This document shows positions 1 to 7,031 of a DNA stretch of 64,000 nucleotides, piece by piece. This stretch comes from Gemmata sp051859125 (GTDB lineage Bacteria > Planctomycetota > Planctomycetia > Gemmatales > Gemmataceae). How positions within the stretch are numbered: the first letter of the stretch is position 1; the number at the start of each line of letters is the position of its first letter. The notes beneath the pieces are model-generated. The model was not told the origin of the DNA. It saw only the letters and a list, made by a program, of their open reading frames with translations, and did not search any database. Made by a program: the position numbers and the translations under genes. The DNA lies in contig NZ_JBHYGG010000101.1 of NCBI RefSeq assembly GCF_051859125.1, positions 1-64,000 on the forward strand, in the 5' to 3' direction.

Positions 1-23
1 CCGCGCGACCTGTGCGGTGGTTC

Positions 24-59
24 GCCGGTGGTGGGGAATCCGGGTTCCCCACCACCGGC
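24..59 (-). terminator. Likely terminator of the downstream-reading membrane protein gene
   Basis: A perfect 15-bp inverted repeat (24-38 with 45-59) separated by a 6-base loop. It begins 14 bases beyond the stop codon of the minus-strand gene at 73-807, the usual place for an intrinsic terminator. No long T run follows, which is common in very GC-rich genomes. Confidence 0.6.
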
Positions 60-72
60 GTGGTCCGGGGCA

Positions 73-807
73 TCAGGCGTTCGGGACGATGAGCTGCGGG
101 CCGCTCGAGCTGCGGCGGATCCCCGCGCCAGTTCCCGCCGGGAACAGCCGGAACGCGGCCCCGCGGCCCGCCATGGCGCCGGTCACCGCGGCGGCCATCG
201 AGAGCATCGTGGCCACGAGGGCGACCCACGACGAGGTCACGGCGGCGTTCATCGCCCGCTCCTGGTTGGCCGGGTCGTTCAGCTCGGCCCGCACGCGGTT
301 CGGGTCGACCGCGGCCTTGGCCGAGTCGATCTGCTGCTGCGGCACGCCGGCCTGCCGGGCGGTCTCCTCCCACGACGCGCCCCGGTCACTGTTCTGGGCC
401 ACCATCGACCCGCCGACGATCGCGAAGTACCCGCCGCGGACGCCCATGCTCACGAGCATCAGGGTCGCGCCGGTCACGGCGGCCCACGTCAGCAGCCCGT
501 AGATCGCGGCCTCCTGGCGGTTCTCGCCGGCCGTCAGTTGCGACGACACCCAGCCGCCGAGGAACAGCGCGACGACCATCGTCACGATCATCGCCACCAG
601 CACGCCCGTGCCCACGGCGTTGCCCCGCACCCCCGCGTCGGTCAGCGTGATGCCGATCGCGCCGAGGAGCATGGTGAGGACGATGTACGTCGCGAGGGCG
701 ATCACCGTGCCCCCGAAGATGGCGGACCAGGACACCCGGCTCTTGACGCCCAGGATGTCGGGCGCGAAGTCGTGCCGTTCGGCGGCATCGTTCACAGTCG
801 TGGCCAT
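73..807 (-). CDS. Four-helix integral membrane protein of unknown function
   Basis: A 244-residue protein that I do not recognise. I start it at the ATG at 807, which has AGGA about nine bases upstream; the open frame runs further up, but that extension crosses an intergenic palindrome and is not convincing. After a short polar N terminus there are four hydrophobic segments at roughly residues 25-55, 65-88, 100-125 and 185-205. A soluble stretch at about 135-180 is rich in Ala, Asn and Gln and contains a VDPNRVRAEL-like helix; it sits between the third and fourth helices. The first helix begins with a GGTVIALATYIVL-type sequence like that of short-chain membrane proteins annotated as 'YrzE family' or hypothetical. 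The C terminus is short and cytoplasmic or periplasmic. It stands alone between the palindrome at 983-1048 and a terminator hairpin. Function cannot be inferred. Confidence 0.75.
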   Translation of the reverse strand: MATTVNDAAERHDFAPDILGVKSRVSWSAIFGGTVIALATYIVLTMLLGAIGITLTDAGVRGNAVGTGVLVAMIVTMVVALFLGGWVSSQLTAGENRQEAAIYGLLTWAAVTGATLMLVSMGVRGGYFAIVGGSMVAQNSDRGASWEETARQAGVPQQQIDSAKAAVDPNRVRAELNDPANQERAMNAAVTSSWVALVATMLSMAAAVTGAMAGRGAAFRLFPAGTGAGIRRSSSGPQLIVPNA

Positions 808-982
808 TTGCGAGTCCTGTTGAAATTGGGGGAACCGGCACCCCGGCGCGCACACCGTGCGCGGAAAGAGCGTGGTGCCGGGTGCCTGGAACGGTTGCAC
901 GCGGGATGCCAATTGTGCGAGCAACCGTCCGGGGAACGGGAAGTGGGGAGCGAACTGTCGGCTTTTGGCCCGACGTCGCTCC

Positions 983-1048
983 GGTGGGGCAGGCATTCTT
1001 GCCTGTCTCCAACCGCCTCTGGAGGCAGGCAAGAATGCCTGCCCCACC
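983..1048. repeat. Long intergenic palindrome, family A copy 1
   Basis: Perfect 23-bp arms (983-1005 and 1026-1048), extendable to 28 bp with one mismatch, around a short loop. The arm core reads GGCAGGCATTCTTGCCTG. The same palindrome with the same right flank (AGACAGAAACGAATCCA) recurs at 6936-7003. Both copies lie just 3' of a minus-strand gene. It could act as a terminator or belong to a REP/MITE-like dispersed family. Confidence 0.9.
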
Positions 1049-1077
1049 AGACAGAAACGAATCCAGGCGATCCGCGG

Positions 1078-2070
1078 TCACACGCTCTCGGGCCGCACGG
1101 CGTCTTCGCGGGTGATCGCGGCGCACAGTCGGCGGAACTCCAGGAACCCGTCCGCCCAGCCCCGGCGGAGCCGCGTCGCGAGCCGCGAGAGGAGGCTCTC
1201 GACCGGCTGCGGGGGCCCGGCCTCGCGGGCGGGTGCCGGGCGCGACGCCGACCACCCGGCCCGCACGACCGACTGGAGGTGGACCGCGGCGGCGTGTCCC
1301 GCTGCGGCGGCCCGACCGGGCCGCCGGGCGAGGACGTACCCTACGGCGATCACCGTGGAGAGGACGCCGGCGACCTCGTTGAACGCCAGCGCCTGTTCCT
1401 CGGCCGGGTAGAGCGCGAGGAACCCGCGGTGCGCGGGGTCGTGCTCGTCGAGCAGGTCGCCGAGCAACTCCGTGCAGGCGGCGAACACCTCGGGGGCGTT
1501 CCGCTGCCACCCGTCGTGCGCCGCGGCGAGGATCACGCTGTCGGGGCCGGTCAGGTGCCCGCGGCACACCGGGTGCCCCGCCGCGAGCCCGGCCCGCAGC
1601 CCGGCGACCTTCGCGACCCACCCCATCGCCGGCCCGTTGCACACGGGGCACGCCGGCTTCGCGGCCGGCGGGAACGGCAGGATCGCAGCGGCTTCGGGGG
1701 GTAGCGGCCGGACCCCGGACCCGCGGCTCGCAGTCAGCCGGTACTCGGTCCCCGCTGCACCTGCCCGGAACAGCACGGTGCCGAACCGGTCGGTCTCGCC
1801 GACCCGTTCGAGTTGGCCGCCGGTCGGCCCGCGGCGCTGCACCCAGACCGTGATGCCGGCGGTTGCCGGGTCGGGCGGGAACCCGGTCGAGATGGTGACC
1901 TCGTGGTCGGCCCCGCACACCGCGGCCTCGGCGGCCGGGAGCGGCGCGCCGGTCACGACGACCCCGTCGGCCGCGGCGTAGAACGGCTCACCGGCGACCA
2001 GGGACAGGCCGTCGAGAACGGCCCGTGCGCGTTCGGCCACGGTCGGAGAGTGGGTGGTGGCCCGGTTCAT
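1078..2070 (-). CDS. Unknown protein, partner of the zinc-knuckle protein upstream
   Basis: A 330-residue soluble protein with no recognisable catalytic motif. Residues about 45-120 look beta-rich (a VWVQRRGPTGGQ...VGETDRFGTV stretch) and could be a small beta-sandwich. A single CPVCNG motif near residue 145 is followed by further Cys and His residues (one Cys in a GHPVCRGH stretch), so a zinc site is possible. Residues 175-260 are helical, and one segment near 240 is hydrophobic. The start codon overlaps the stop of the upstream gene as ATGA, so the two are almost certainly translated together. I cannot name a family; the pair resembles lineage-specific Gemmataceae hypotheticals. Confidence 0.7.
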   Translation of the reverse strand: MNRATTHSPTVAERARAVLDGLSLVAGEPFYAAADGVVVTGAPLPAAEAAVCGADHEVTISTGFPPDPATAGITVWVQRRGPTGGQLERVGETDRFGTVLFRAGAAGTEYRLTASRGSGVRPLPPEAAAILPFPPAAKPACPVCNGPAMGWVAKVAGLRAGLAAGHPVCRGHLTGPDSVILAAAHDGWQRNAPEVFAACTELLGDLLDEHDPAHRGFLALYPAEEQALAFNEVAGVLSTVIAVGYVLARRPGRAAAAGHAAAVHLQSVVRAGWSASRPAPAREAGPPQPVESLLSRLATRLRRGWADGFLEFRRLCAAITREDAVRPESV

Positions 2071-3623
2071 GACTCCCTCCCCAGGGCGAGGGCGGCGGAC
2101 ATCTTGGTGCGGGCGACGGTGGGGGCGAGAAGGGAATCGGCCGGTTCGACCGCGATCTCGACGACCGGCCGCCGCGCATCCTGAAGGGCGAGCGGCAGCG
2201 GTGTCTGCGTCATGTCCGCGGCGCGCGTCGAGGCCGGGCCGTCGGGCGACTCGGCGTGCGGGTCCGCGAACCCGTCGGCGAGTTCGACCTTCCGCGGGAT
2301 CGGCCGGCGGAACACGCCGCTACCGCGGTGCGGGCCGGAGCAGACCGGGACCGTCTCGACGCTGGCCTCGTCGAGCCGCAGGTGGAAGTGCGTCACCCCG
2401 CCGTAGTCGGCGTTCAGGCACGGGGCGTGCGGGCAGGCGTGCAGCGTCCGCGGGAGCCGCTTGTCGCACGCCACGCACGCGACCTGTCCGGTCCCCTTGA
2501 TGACGCGGGTGAAGCCGACGCCGGCGGACCCGCACGCGCACGCCGCCTGCCCGACCGGAGCGAGCCGGCCGCACCGCCGGCACTCCTTCCCCTCGGCCGG
2601 GCGGAACCGCTCGTCGTCCTCGGTCGCGAGCCAGTCGATGATGCGGTTCCGCGGCCACGCGGTCCCGCACGTGCCGCACTCATCGAGCCGCGACAGGTGG
2701 TTCCGGCACGTCTCGCACACCAGCACCTTCAGCACGACCAGCGACGCGCTGGTGGCCCGGATGAGCGAGAACCAGATGCCCTCTTCCAGGGCGCGGGGCC
2801 GCGTGGGCTGGCCCCCGCACGCGGCGCGGAACACGTGCTCGGTGAGCGGGAACGGCTGCGAGGCGTAGTTGCGGCCGGCGGGCCAGTGGCCGTCGAGGTA
2901 GCCGGTGAGCAGGTGCCGCTGCTCGTGGCGGTGCTCGGCGCACCCGGCCGGGCTGCCGGGGTTCGCGTCGCGGAACAGTTCGGCGCACAGGCACCGGGTG
3001 TGCCCGAGCAGCACGCCGACCGTGTGGTCCGCGAGGCTCCGGCCGAAGGCGTCGGCCGGGCGGCTGCTGCGGCTCCCGGCGAACTCGCCGAGCAGGTCCA
3101 CGTCGCGGAACCCAAGCCGCCGCAGGCCGGTGACGAGCCACACCGCGAGGCCGACCAGGAACCGCCGCAGCGCGAGCAGCGCGCCCGGCCACGGGGCCGC
3201 GCCCCAGACCGCGGCCTGCTCGAGCGATTCGTCCCCCACCGCCCCGGCCGGCCGCCGCACGCCGAGGCCGTAGAGGAACACGAGCTGGAGCAGCCCGCCG
3301 TCGCGGAACACGATCGCGCCGCCGCGGCGCTGCCACCGGGTCGCATAGGCCGTGGCGTGGGCGACGCGGGCGGGGCAGAGGGGCGCGTTCGGCTTCCCGT
3401 AGAGGAAGAGTCCGACGACGACCCAGAACGCGAGCGGCTCGGTGTCCGGCGGGCACTCGGCGGCGAGCGCGGCCAGCTCGCGAACGAGTTCGGCTTCGTC
3501 GGGCATCAGGCTGCCGGCGTCGTGCCGCTTCCCCCGAACGGCCGCAACGCGGTCGCGGAGGCGGGCGGTGAGTTCCCCGAGAGCGTGGGCGTCCACGATG
3601 GGCCTCCTGACGGATTCAAGCAA
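2067..3623 (-). CDS. Unknown protein with multiple CxxC zinc knuckles
   Basis: A 518-residue protein and the first gene of a two-gene unit. The N-terminal half (about 1-250) is helical with two moderately hydrophobic patches. The C-terminal part (about 305-420) carries at least four zinc-ribbon-like pairs: a CETC near 305, CGTCG near 320, CRRCG with CACG around 350-370, and CVAC with CPHAPC around 385-400. Such repeated knuckles suggest a structural metal-binding or nucleic-acid/protein scaffold role, but no family is recognisable. The last 100 residues are low complexity with many Ala and Pro. It shares a 4-base ATGA overlap with the next gene. Codon use matches the neighbours, so there is no sign of recent transfer. 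Confidence 0.7.
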   Translation of the reverse strand: MLESVRRPIVDAHALGELTARLRDRVAAVRGKRHDAGSLMPDEAELVRELAALAAECPPDTEPLAFWVVVGLFLYGKPNAPLCPARVAHATAYATRWQRRGGAIVFRDGGLLQLVFLYGLGVRRPAGAVGDESLEQAAVWGAAPWPGALLALRRFLVGLAVWLVTGLRRLGFRDVDLLGEFAGSRSSRPADAFGRSLADHTVGVLLGHTRCLCAELFRDANPGSPAGCAEHRHEQRHLLTGYLDGHWPAGRNYASQPFPLTEHVFRAACGGQPTRPRALEEGIWFSLIRATSASLVVLKVLVCETCRNHLSRLDECGTCGTAWPRNRIIDWLATEDDERFRPAEGKECRRCGRLAPVGQAACACGSAGVGFTRVIKGTGQVACVACDKRLPRTLHACPHAPCLNADYGGVTHFHLRLDEASVETVPVCSGPHRGSGVFRRPIPRKVELADGFADPHAESPDGPASTRAADMTQTPLPLALQDARRPVVEIAVEPADSLLAPTVARTKMSAALALGRES

Positions 3624-3870
3624 GGGCGGGTACTTGGTCGAGGCAGCGGCCGTTTCGCGAATTGTACCTGTCCAGTCAAACCGTATTGCTGGGGTCAGAT
3701 TCTGGCGTGGCGCGAACGTAAGCGGCTCGCCAGTCGCTTTTCCGAGACAGGCACCCGGGTTTTGAGAGGCGGTGGGGACGGACGGGTGCGTCGCAAGTGG
3801 AAAATTGGAAGCGGCTTAGAAGCGAAATCGCTGCGTTCGCCTTCGACATTCGAGATAAACCCAGCGGCAC

Positions 3871-3938
3871 GGCGAGCCGGGAGCGTCAGCGACCGGAGTT
3901 GCGTGCGGAACTCCGGTCGCTGACGCTCGCGGCTCGCC
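3871..3938. repeat. Long intergenic palindrome, family B
   Basis: Two 30-bp arms (3871-3900, 3909-3938) with one mismatch and an 8-base loop; the arm core reads GAGCGTCAGCGACCGGAGTT. It lies in the 579-bp gap between the zinc-knuckle gene and the AMP-dependent ligase, where I see no gene. Confidence 0.9.
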
Positions 3939-4002
3939 ACGGACACAAGGGGAGTTGGAGTTTTACCCGTTGCAACCGAGGCGGCTGGGGTCTTGGTTCT
4001 GG

Positions 4003-4131
4003 CCCTCTCCCTTACGGGAGAGGGTGGCCGCGCTTCGCGGCCGGGTGAGGGGGTGAACCTTCCGAGATATTGCCGCTTGACCCCTCACCCGCTCGCAAAG
4101 CCTCGCTGCCCTCTCCCGCAAGGGGAGAGGG
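4003..4131. repeat. Compound inverted repeat, family C
   Basis: An approximately 129-bp element whose two ends are imperfect inverted copies (CCCTCTCCC...GGGTGAGGGG against its complement). Each end also contains its own hairpin (CCCTCTCCCTTACGGGAGAGGG at the left, a matching one at the right). It occupies the remaining non-coding sequence 3' of the AMP-dependent ligase. Confidence 0.8.
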
Positions 4132-4202
4132 CGAAGCCGGAAGTACCCCTCAACTTGCTCCCCAGACGGGTAGAACCTCACCTCCCGGACACCCAAGCGG
4201 TT

Positions 4203-5714
4203 TCATATCTCGCACCCGCCGGCCTCGGCCATCCACACGAGCCGCGAGCGGTCGAGCTTCCCCTGGTCGGTGACGGGCCAGTGGTCGAGCTTCGCGAACC
4301 CCGCGGGAACCGACGGCGCGTCGAGGCGGGCCGCGACCCAGGCGCGGAGGGCGTCGCTCTCCGGGTCGGGGGCGTCGTGGCGGGTGCGGTAGAACGCGAA
4401 CGGCACCTGACCGTACCGCGGGTCCGAGACGCCGACGACCGCGACCGCGGCGACCGCCGGGTGCGCCGCGAGAACCTCTTCGACCATCGCCGGGGCCACC
4501 TTCGACCCGCCGCGGCAGATCATGTCCTTGTCGCGGCACACGAACCACAGGTAGCCGTCGTCGTCGGCCCGTGCGAGGTCGCCGGTGTCGAGCCACCCGT
4601 CGCGCAGGACGCGGTGGGTCTGGAGCGTGTCGTTCCAGTAGCCGACCATCGTGTCCGGGGTGCGGACGACGATGTGCCCGATCTCGCCCGGGGGAACGTC
4701 GTTGCCGTCGGGGGCGACCAACCGCACGGCGACGCCGCGCATCGCCAGCCCGATCGAGCCGACCTTGATCGGGCCGCCCGGCGGGTTGATCGCGTAGAAC
4801 CCGGTCTCGGTCATCCCGCACATTTCGAGGAGCGGTCGGCCGACGACCTCGGCCATGCGGCGGTGCAAGGCGGGGGGGGCCTTGTCGCCGCCGGTCACCC
4901 ACGCGCGAAGTGCGGCGTGGTCGGCGCCCCTCGCCGCGGCGTGGTCGAGCAGGTCGAACGCGACCCCCGGCGGGGTGAACAGGTAGGTCGGGCGCGCGGC
5001 CGCGTACTGCGCCCAGAACAAGGCGGGGTCGGGCCGGGGGAGGAGGTGCGTGCGGCCGCCGACCCGGAGCATGGGCAGCACCTGGCCCAGAAGCACCGCG
5101 GGGCGGCCGGCGTCGGCGACCGCGAGGGTGGCTTCCGCGGCTGTCAGGCCCATCTCGCCGACGAAAAGGTCCACGCGGCGGGCCATGCGGCGCTGCGAGT
5201 GCGCGACCCCCTTCGGCCGGCTCGTCGTGCCGGACGTGTACATCAGCAGGCCGATGGGGTCCGCGGCGCTCCGGACCGGGGGAGCCGGCGGGCCCTTCAG
5301 CAAATCGGCAAGGAGAGTGGTGTCGGGCGCGTCGCCGGTCGCCACGGTGACATCGAGCGACGCGCGGGCGTCCGCCGGGACGTTCGCGAGCAGGGCGGGC
5401 GTGGTCACCAGCGCGCGCGCCGCGCTGTGCCGCAGCGCGTAACCGATCTGCGGCGGCGCGAACCGCGGGGGAAGGGGCACGGAGATCAGCTCGGCGCGTG
5501 CGGCCGCGAGGAGCGTCGCGACGAGGTCGAAGCCGTTCGGGACCAGCGTGGCGAGGCGGTCGCCGGGGGAAAGGCCGAGGGCCGCGAGGCCGCCCGCGAG
5601 CCGAGCAACGCGGTCGGCCAGGTCCGCGAACGCGAGCGACTCGCCGGCCGCGGTCAGGGCGACCCGGTCGCCGAACTTCCGGGCCGACTCGTCGAGGATG
5701 GTGGAGAAGTCCAT
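4203..5714 (-). CDS. AMP-dependent synthetase/ligase (acyl-CoA synthetase-like)
   Basis: A 503-residue adenylate-forming enzyme of the ANL superfamily. Its members activate a carboxylate with ATP and transfer it to CoA or a carrier; the substrate cannot be read from the sequence. The phosphate-binding motif MYTSGTTSRPKG is near residue 165, CGMTETG (A5 core) near 305, a GWLDTGD aspartate motif (A7) near 385, a CRDKDMI hinge (A8) near 402, and the catalytic lysine in TDQGKLDRS (A10) near 485. The whole family core is present and the length is normal. I chose the ATG at 5714 because the longer reading frame would run into the divergent response-regulator promoter region. Only 55 bases separate the two divergent starts. 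It could be a fatty acid, aromatic acid or benzoate ligase. Confidence 0.88.
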   Translation of the reverse strand: MDFSTILDESARKFGDRVALTAAGESLAFADLADRVARLAGGLAALGLSPGDRLATLVPNGFDLVATLLAAARAELISVPLPPRFAPPQIGYALRHSAARALVTTPALLANVPADARASLDVTVATGDAPDTTLLADLLKGPPAPPVRSAADPIGLLMYTSGTTSRPKGVAHSQRRMARRVDLFVGEMGLTAAEATLAVADAGRPAVLLGQVLPMLRVGGRTHLLPRPDPALFWAQYAAARPTYLFTPPGVAFDLLDHAAARGADHAALRAWVTGGDKAPPALHRRMAEVVGRPLLEMCGMTETGFYAINPPGGPIKVGSIGLAMRGVAVRLVAPDGNDVPPGEIGHIVVRTPDTMVGYWNDTLQTHRVLRDGWLDTGDLARADDDGYLWFVCRDKDMICRGGSKVAPAMVEEVLAAHPAVAAVAVVGVSDPRYGQVPFAFYRTRHDAPDPESDALRAWVAARLDAPSVPAGFAKLDHWPVTDQGKLDRSRLVWMAEAGGCEI

Positions 5715-5769
5715 GTGTGCCGTTGTATGATTGCGGGACCCCACCCACGCGCCGCGTTCCGAGGCAGGC

Positions 5770-6189
5770 ATGTCCACCGCCCCGATCCCGATCCTACTCA
5801 TCGACGATCAGCCCCTGATGGCCGCGGCGATGCGGCGGCTGCTCGCGACCGCCCCCGAGTTCGCGATGCACTACTGCCAGGACCCGTGCCGGGCCGTGGC
5901 CGAGGTAGGGGCGGCGTTGCCGGCGGCGGTGATCGTGGACATGGTGATGCCCGGCGTGGGCGGGCTGGAGGTGATCCGCCGGCTCCGCGACAACCCCGGG
6001 ACCGCGACGGTGCCGATCGTGATGATGTCGAGCATCGACGACCCCTTCACGAAGGCCGAGGCGCTCGACGCCGGGGCCGACGACTACCTCATCAAGCTGC
6101 CCGACGCGCAGGAGTTGGTGGCGCGCCTGCGGGCGCTGCTGCGCCGCGCCCGCTGGGGGCGCGCGGCCGTCACCGCACCTCCAGCGTGA
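5770..6189 (+). CDS. Receiver-only response regulator
   Basis: A 139-residue CheY-like protein made of one receiver domain and a short basic tail, with no output domain. Acidic pair D12-D13, phosphoacceptor aspartate at D57 in the VDMVMPG motif, and a conserved lysine in the YLIK motif near residue 110 are all visible. Such stand-alone receivers usually act by protein-protein contact in phosphorelays or motility. No histidine kinase lies nearby. I use the ATG at 5770 after a GAGGCAGG stretch; an upstream ATG at 5731 would add 13 residues that lack receiver character. The 3' end overlaps the convergent Uma2 gene by 20 bases. Confidence 0.9.
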   Translation: MSTAPIPILLIDDQPLMAAAMRRLLATAPEFAMHYCQDPCRAVAEVGAALPAAVIVDMVMPGVGGLEVIRRLRDNPGTATVPIVMMSSIDDPFTKAEALDAGADDYLIKLPDAQELVARLRALLRRARWGRAAVTAPPA

Positions 6190-6844
6190 ACCGGGCCGTG
6201 CCGCTCGTTCCCGCGGTCCGGACGAGCCGGAACGAGCGGTCGAGCACCGCGGACTTGACCCACCCGGCGCGCCGCGGGGCCGCGGCGTACTCCTTCGGCT
6301 TCCGCTTGTAGATGTCGAACCGCACCTCGGCCTTGTCGCGCGCGTCGATGACCCAGTACTCGGGCACGCCGGCGTTGTGGTACGCGGCCATCAGCCACTC
6401 GGAATCGACGCCCTCGGAACTCGGGCTCACGATCTCGACGGCGATGTCGGGTGTGCCGACGACCCGCGTCGCAACGGCTCCGCGCGTCTTCCCGGCCGAG
6501 AACCGCACCCGCCCGGCCTTCAGCGCGGCGTTCGAGAGGAACATCGCGTCCGGCACCGTCGCGAGTTCCGCATACTCATTGGTCAGGAGCATCCCGTCGG
6601 GCACGTACATTCCGAGATCGGCGTTCTCGATGAGTGCCCCGAGCGTGATCCCCAGGGCCGACTTGACGCGGCTGTGCGAGAACATCTCTTCCATGAGGTC
6701 CACCCACACTTCGCCCTTGTGGAAGCGGATCGGCAGCTTCTCCGGCAACTCGGTGGTGTCGAGCCAGTCGAGGAACGCCGCCAGGGTCGTGAGCCCCTCG
6801 GGGATGTGAATCTTGCCGTACTCCTGCGAAAGCACCGTGGACAT
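6170..6844 (-). CDS. Uma2 family protein (DUF820, restriction-endonuclease-like fold)
   Basis: A 224-residue member of the Uma2/DUF820 family, whose fold belongs to the PD-(D/E)XK nuclease group. Family landmarks are the PIRFHKGEVWVDLM segment near 40-52, PDAMF near 98, the metal-site region GTPDIAVEIVSPSS near 130-143 and EYWVIDARDKAEVRFDIY near 162-180. The PD...(D/E)xK-like residues are intact. These proteins are abundant in cyanobacteria and planctomycetes; their biological role is not settled. A second, clearly related copy lies at 9319-9984 with the spermidine-synthase-like gene in between. The gene converges on the response regulator and overlaps it by 20 bases. Confidence 0.88.
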   Translation of the reverse strand: MSTVLSQEYGKIHIPEGLTTLAAFLDWLDTTELPEKLPIRFHKGEVWVDLMEEMFSHSRVKSALGITLGALIENADLGMYVPDGMLLTNEYAELATVPDAMFLSNAALKAGRVRFSAGKTRGAVATRVVGTPDIAVEIVSPSSEGVDSEWLMAAYHNAGVPEYWVIDARDKAEVRFDIYKRKPKEYAAAPRRAGWVKSAVLDRSFRLVRTAGTSGTARFTLEVR

Positions 6845-6935
6845 GGCTCCCTCCTTCGCCGCAGTTTACCACCGGTGCCGCTCGCGCTCCAAGGCGAGCG
6901 CACCGGTCATACCGGTCGCGTGGATCAGTTGGCCC

Positions 6936-7003
6936 TGGTGGGGCAGGCATTCTTGCCTGCCTCCCGACGCGACTGGAGGCAGGCAAGAATGCCTGCCCCA
7001 CCA
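6936..7003. repeat. Long intergenic palindrome, family A copy 2
   Basis: Perfect 29-bp arms (6936-6964, 6975-7003) around a 10-base loop. The core and right flank (AGACAGAAACGAATCCA) are the same as in the copy at 983-1048. It lies 28 bases beyond the stop of the spermidine-synthase-like gene. Confidence 0.92.
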
Positions 7004-7031
7004 GACAGAAACGAATCCAGCAGATCTGGTG

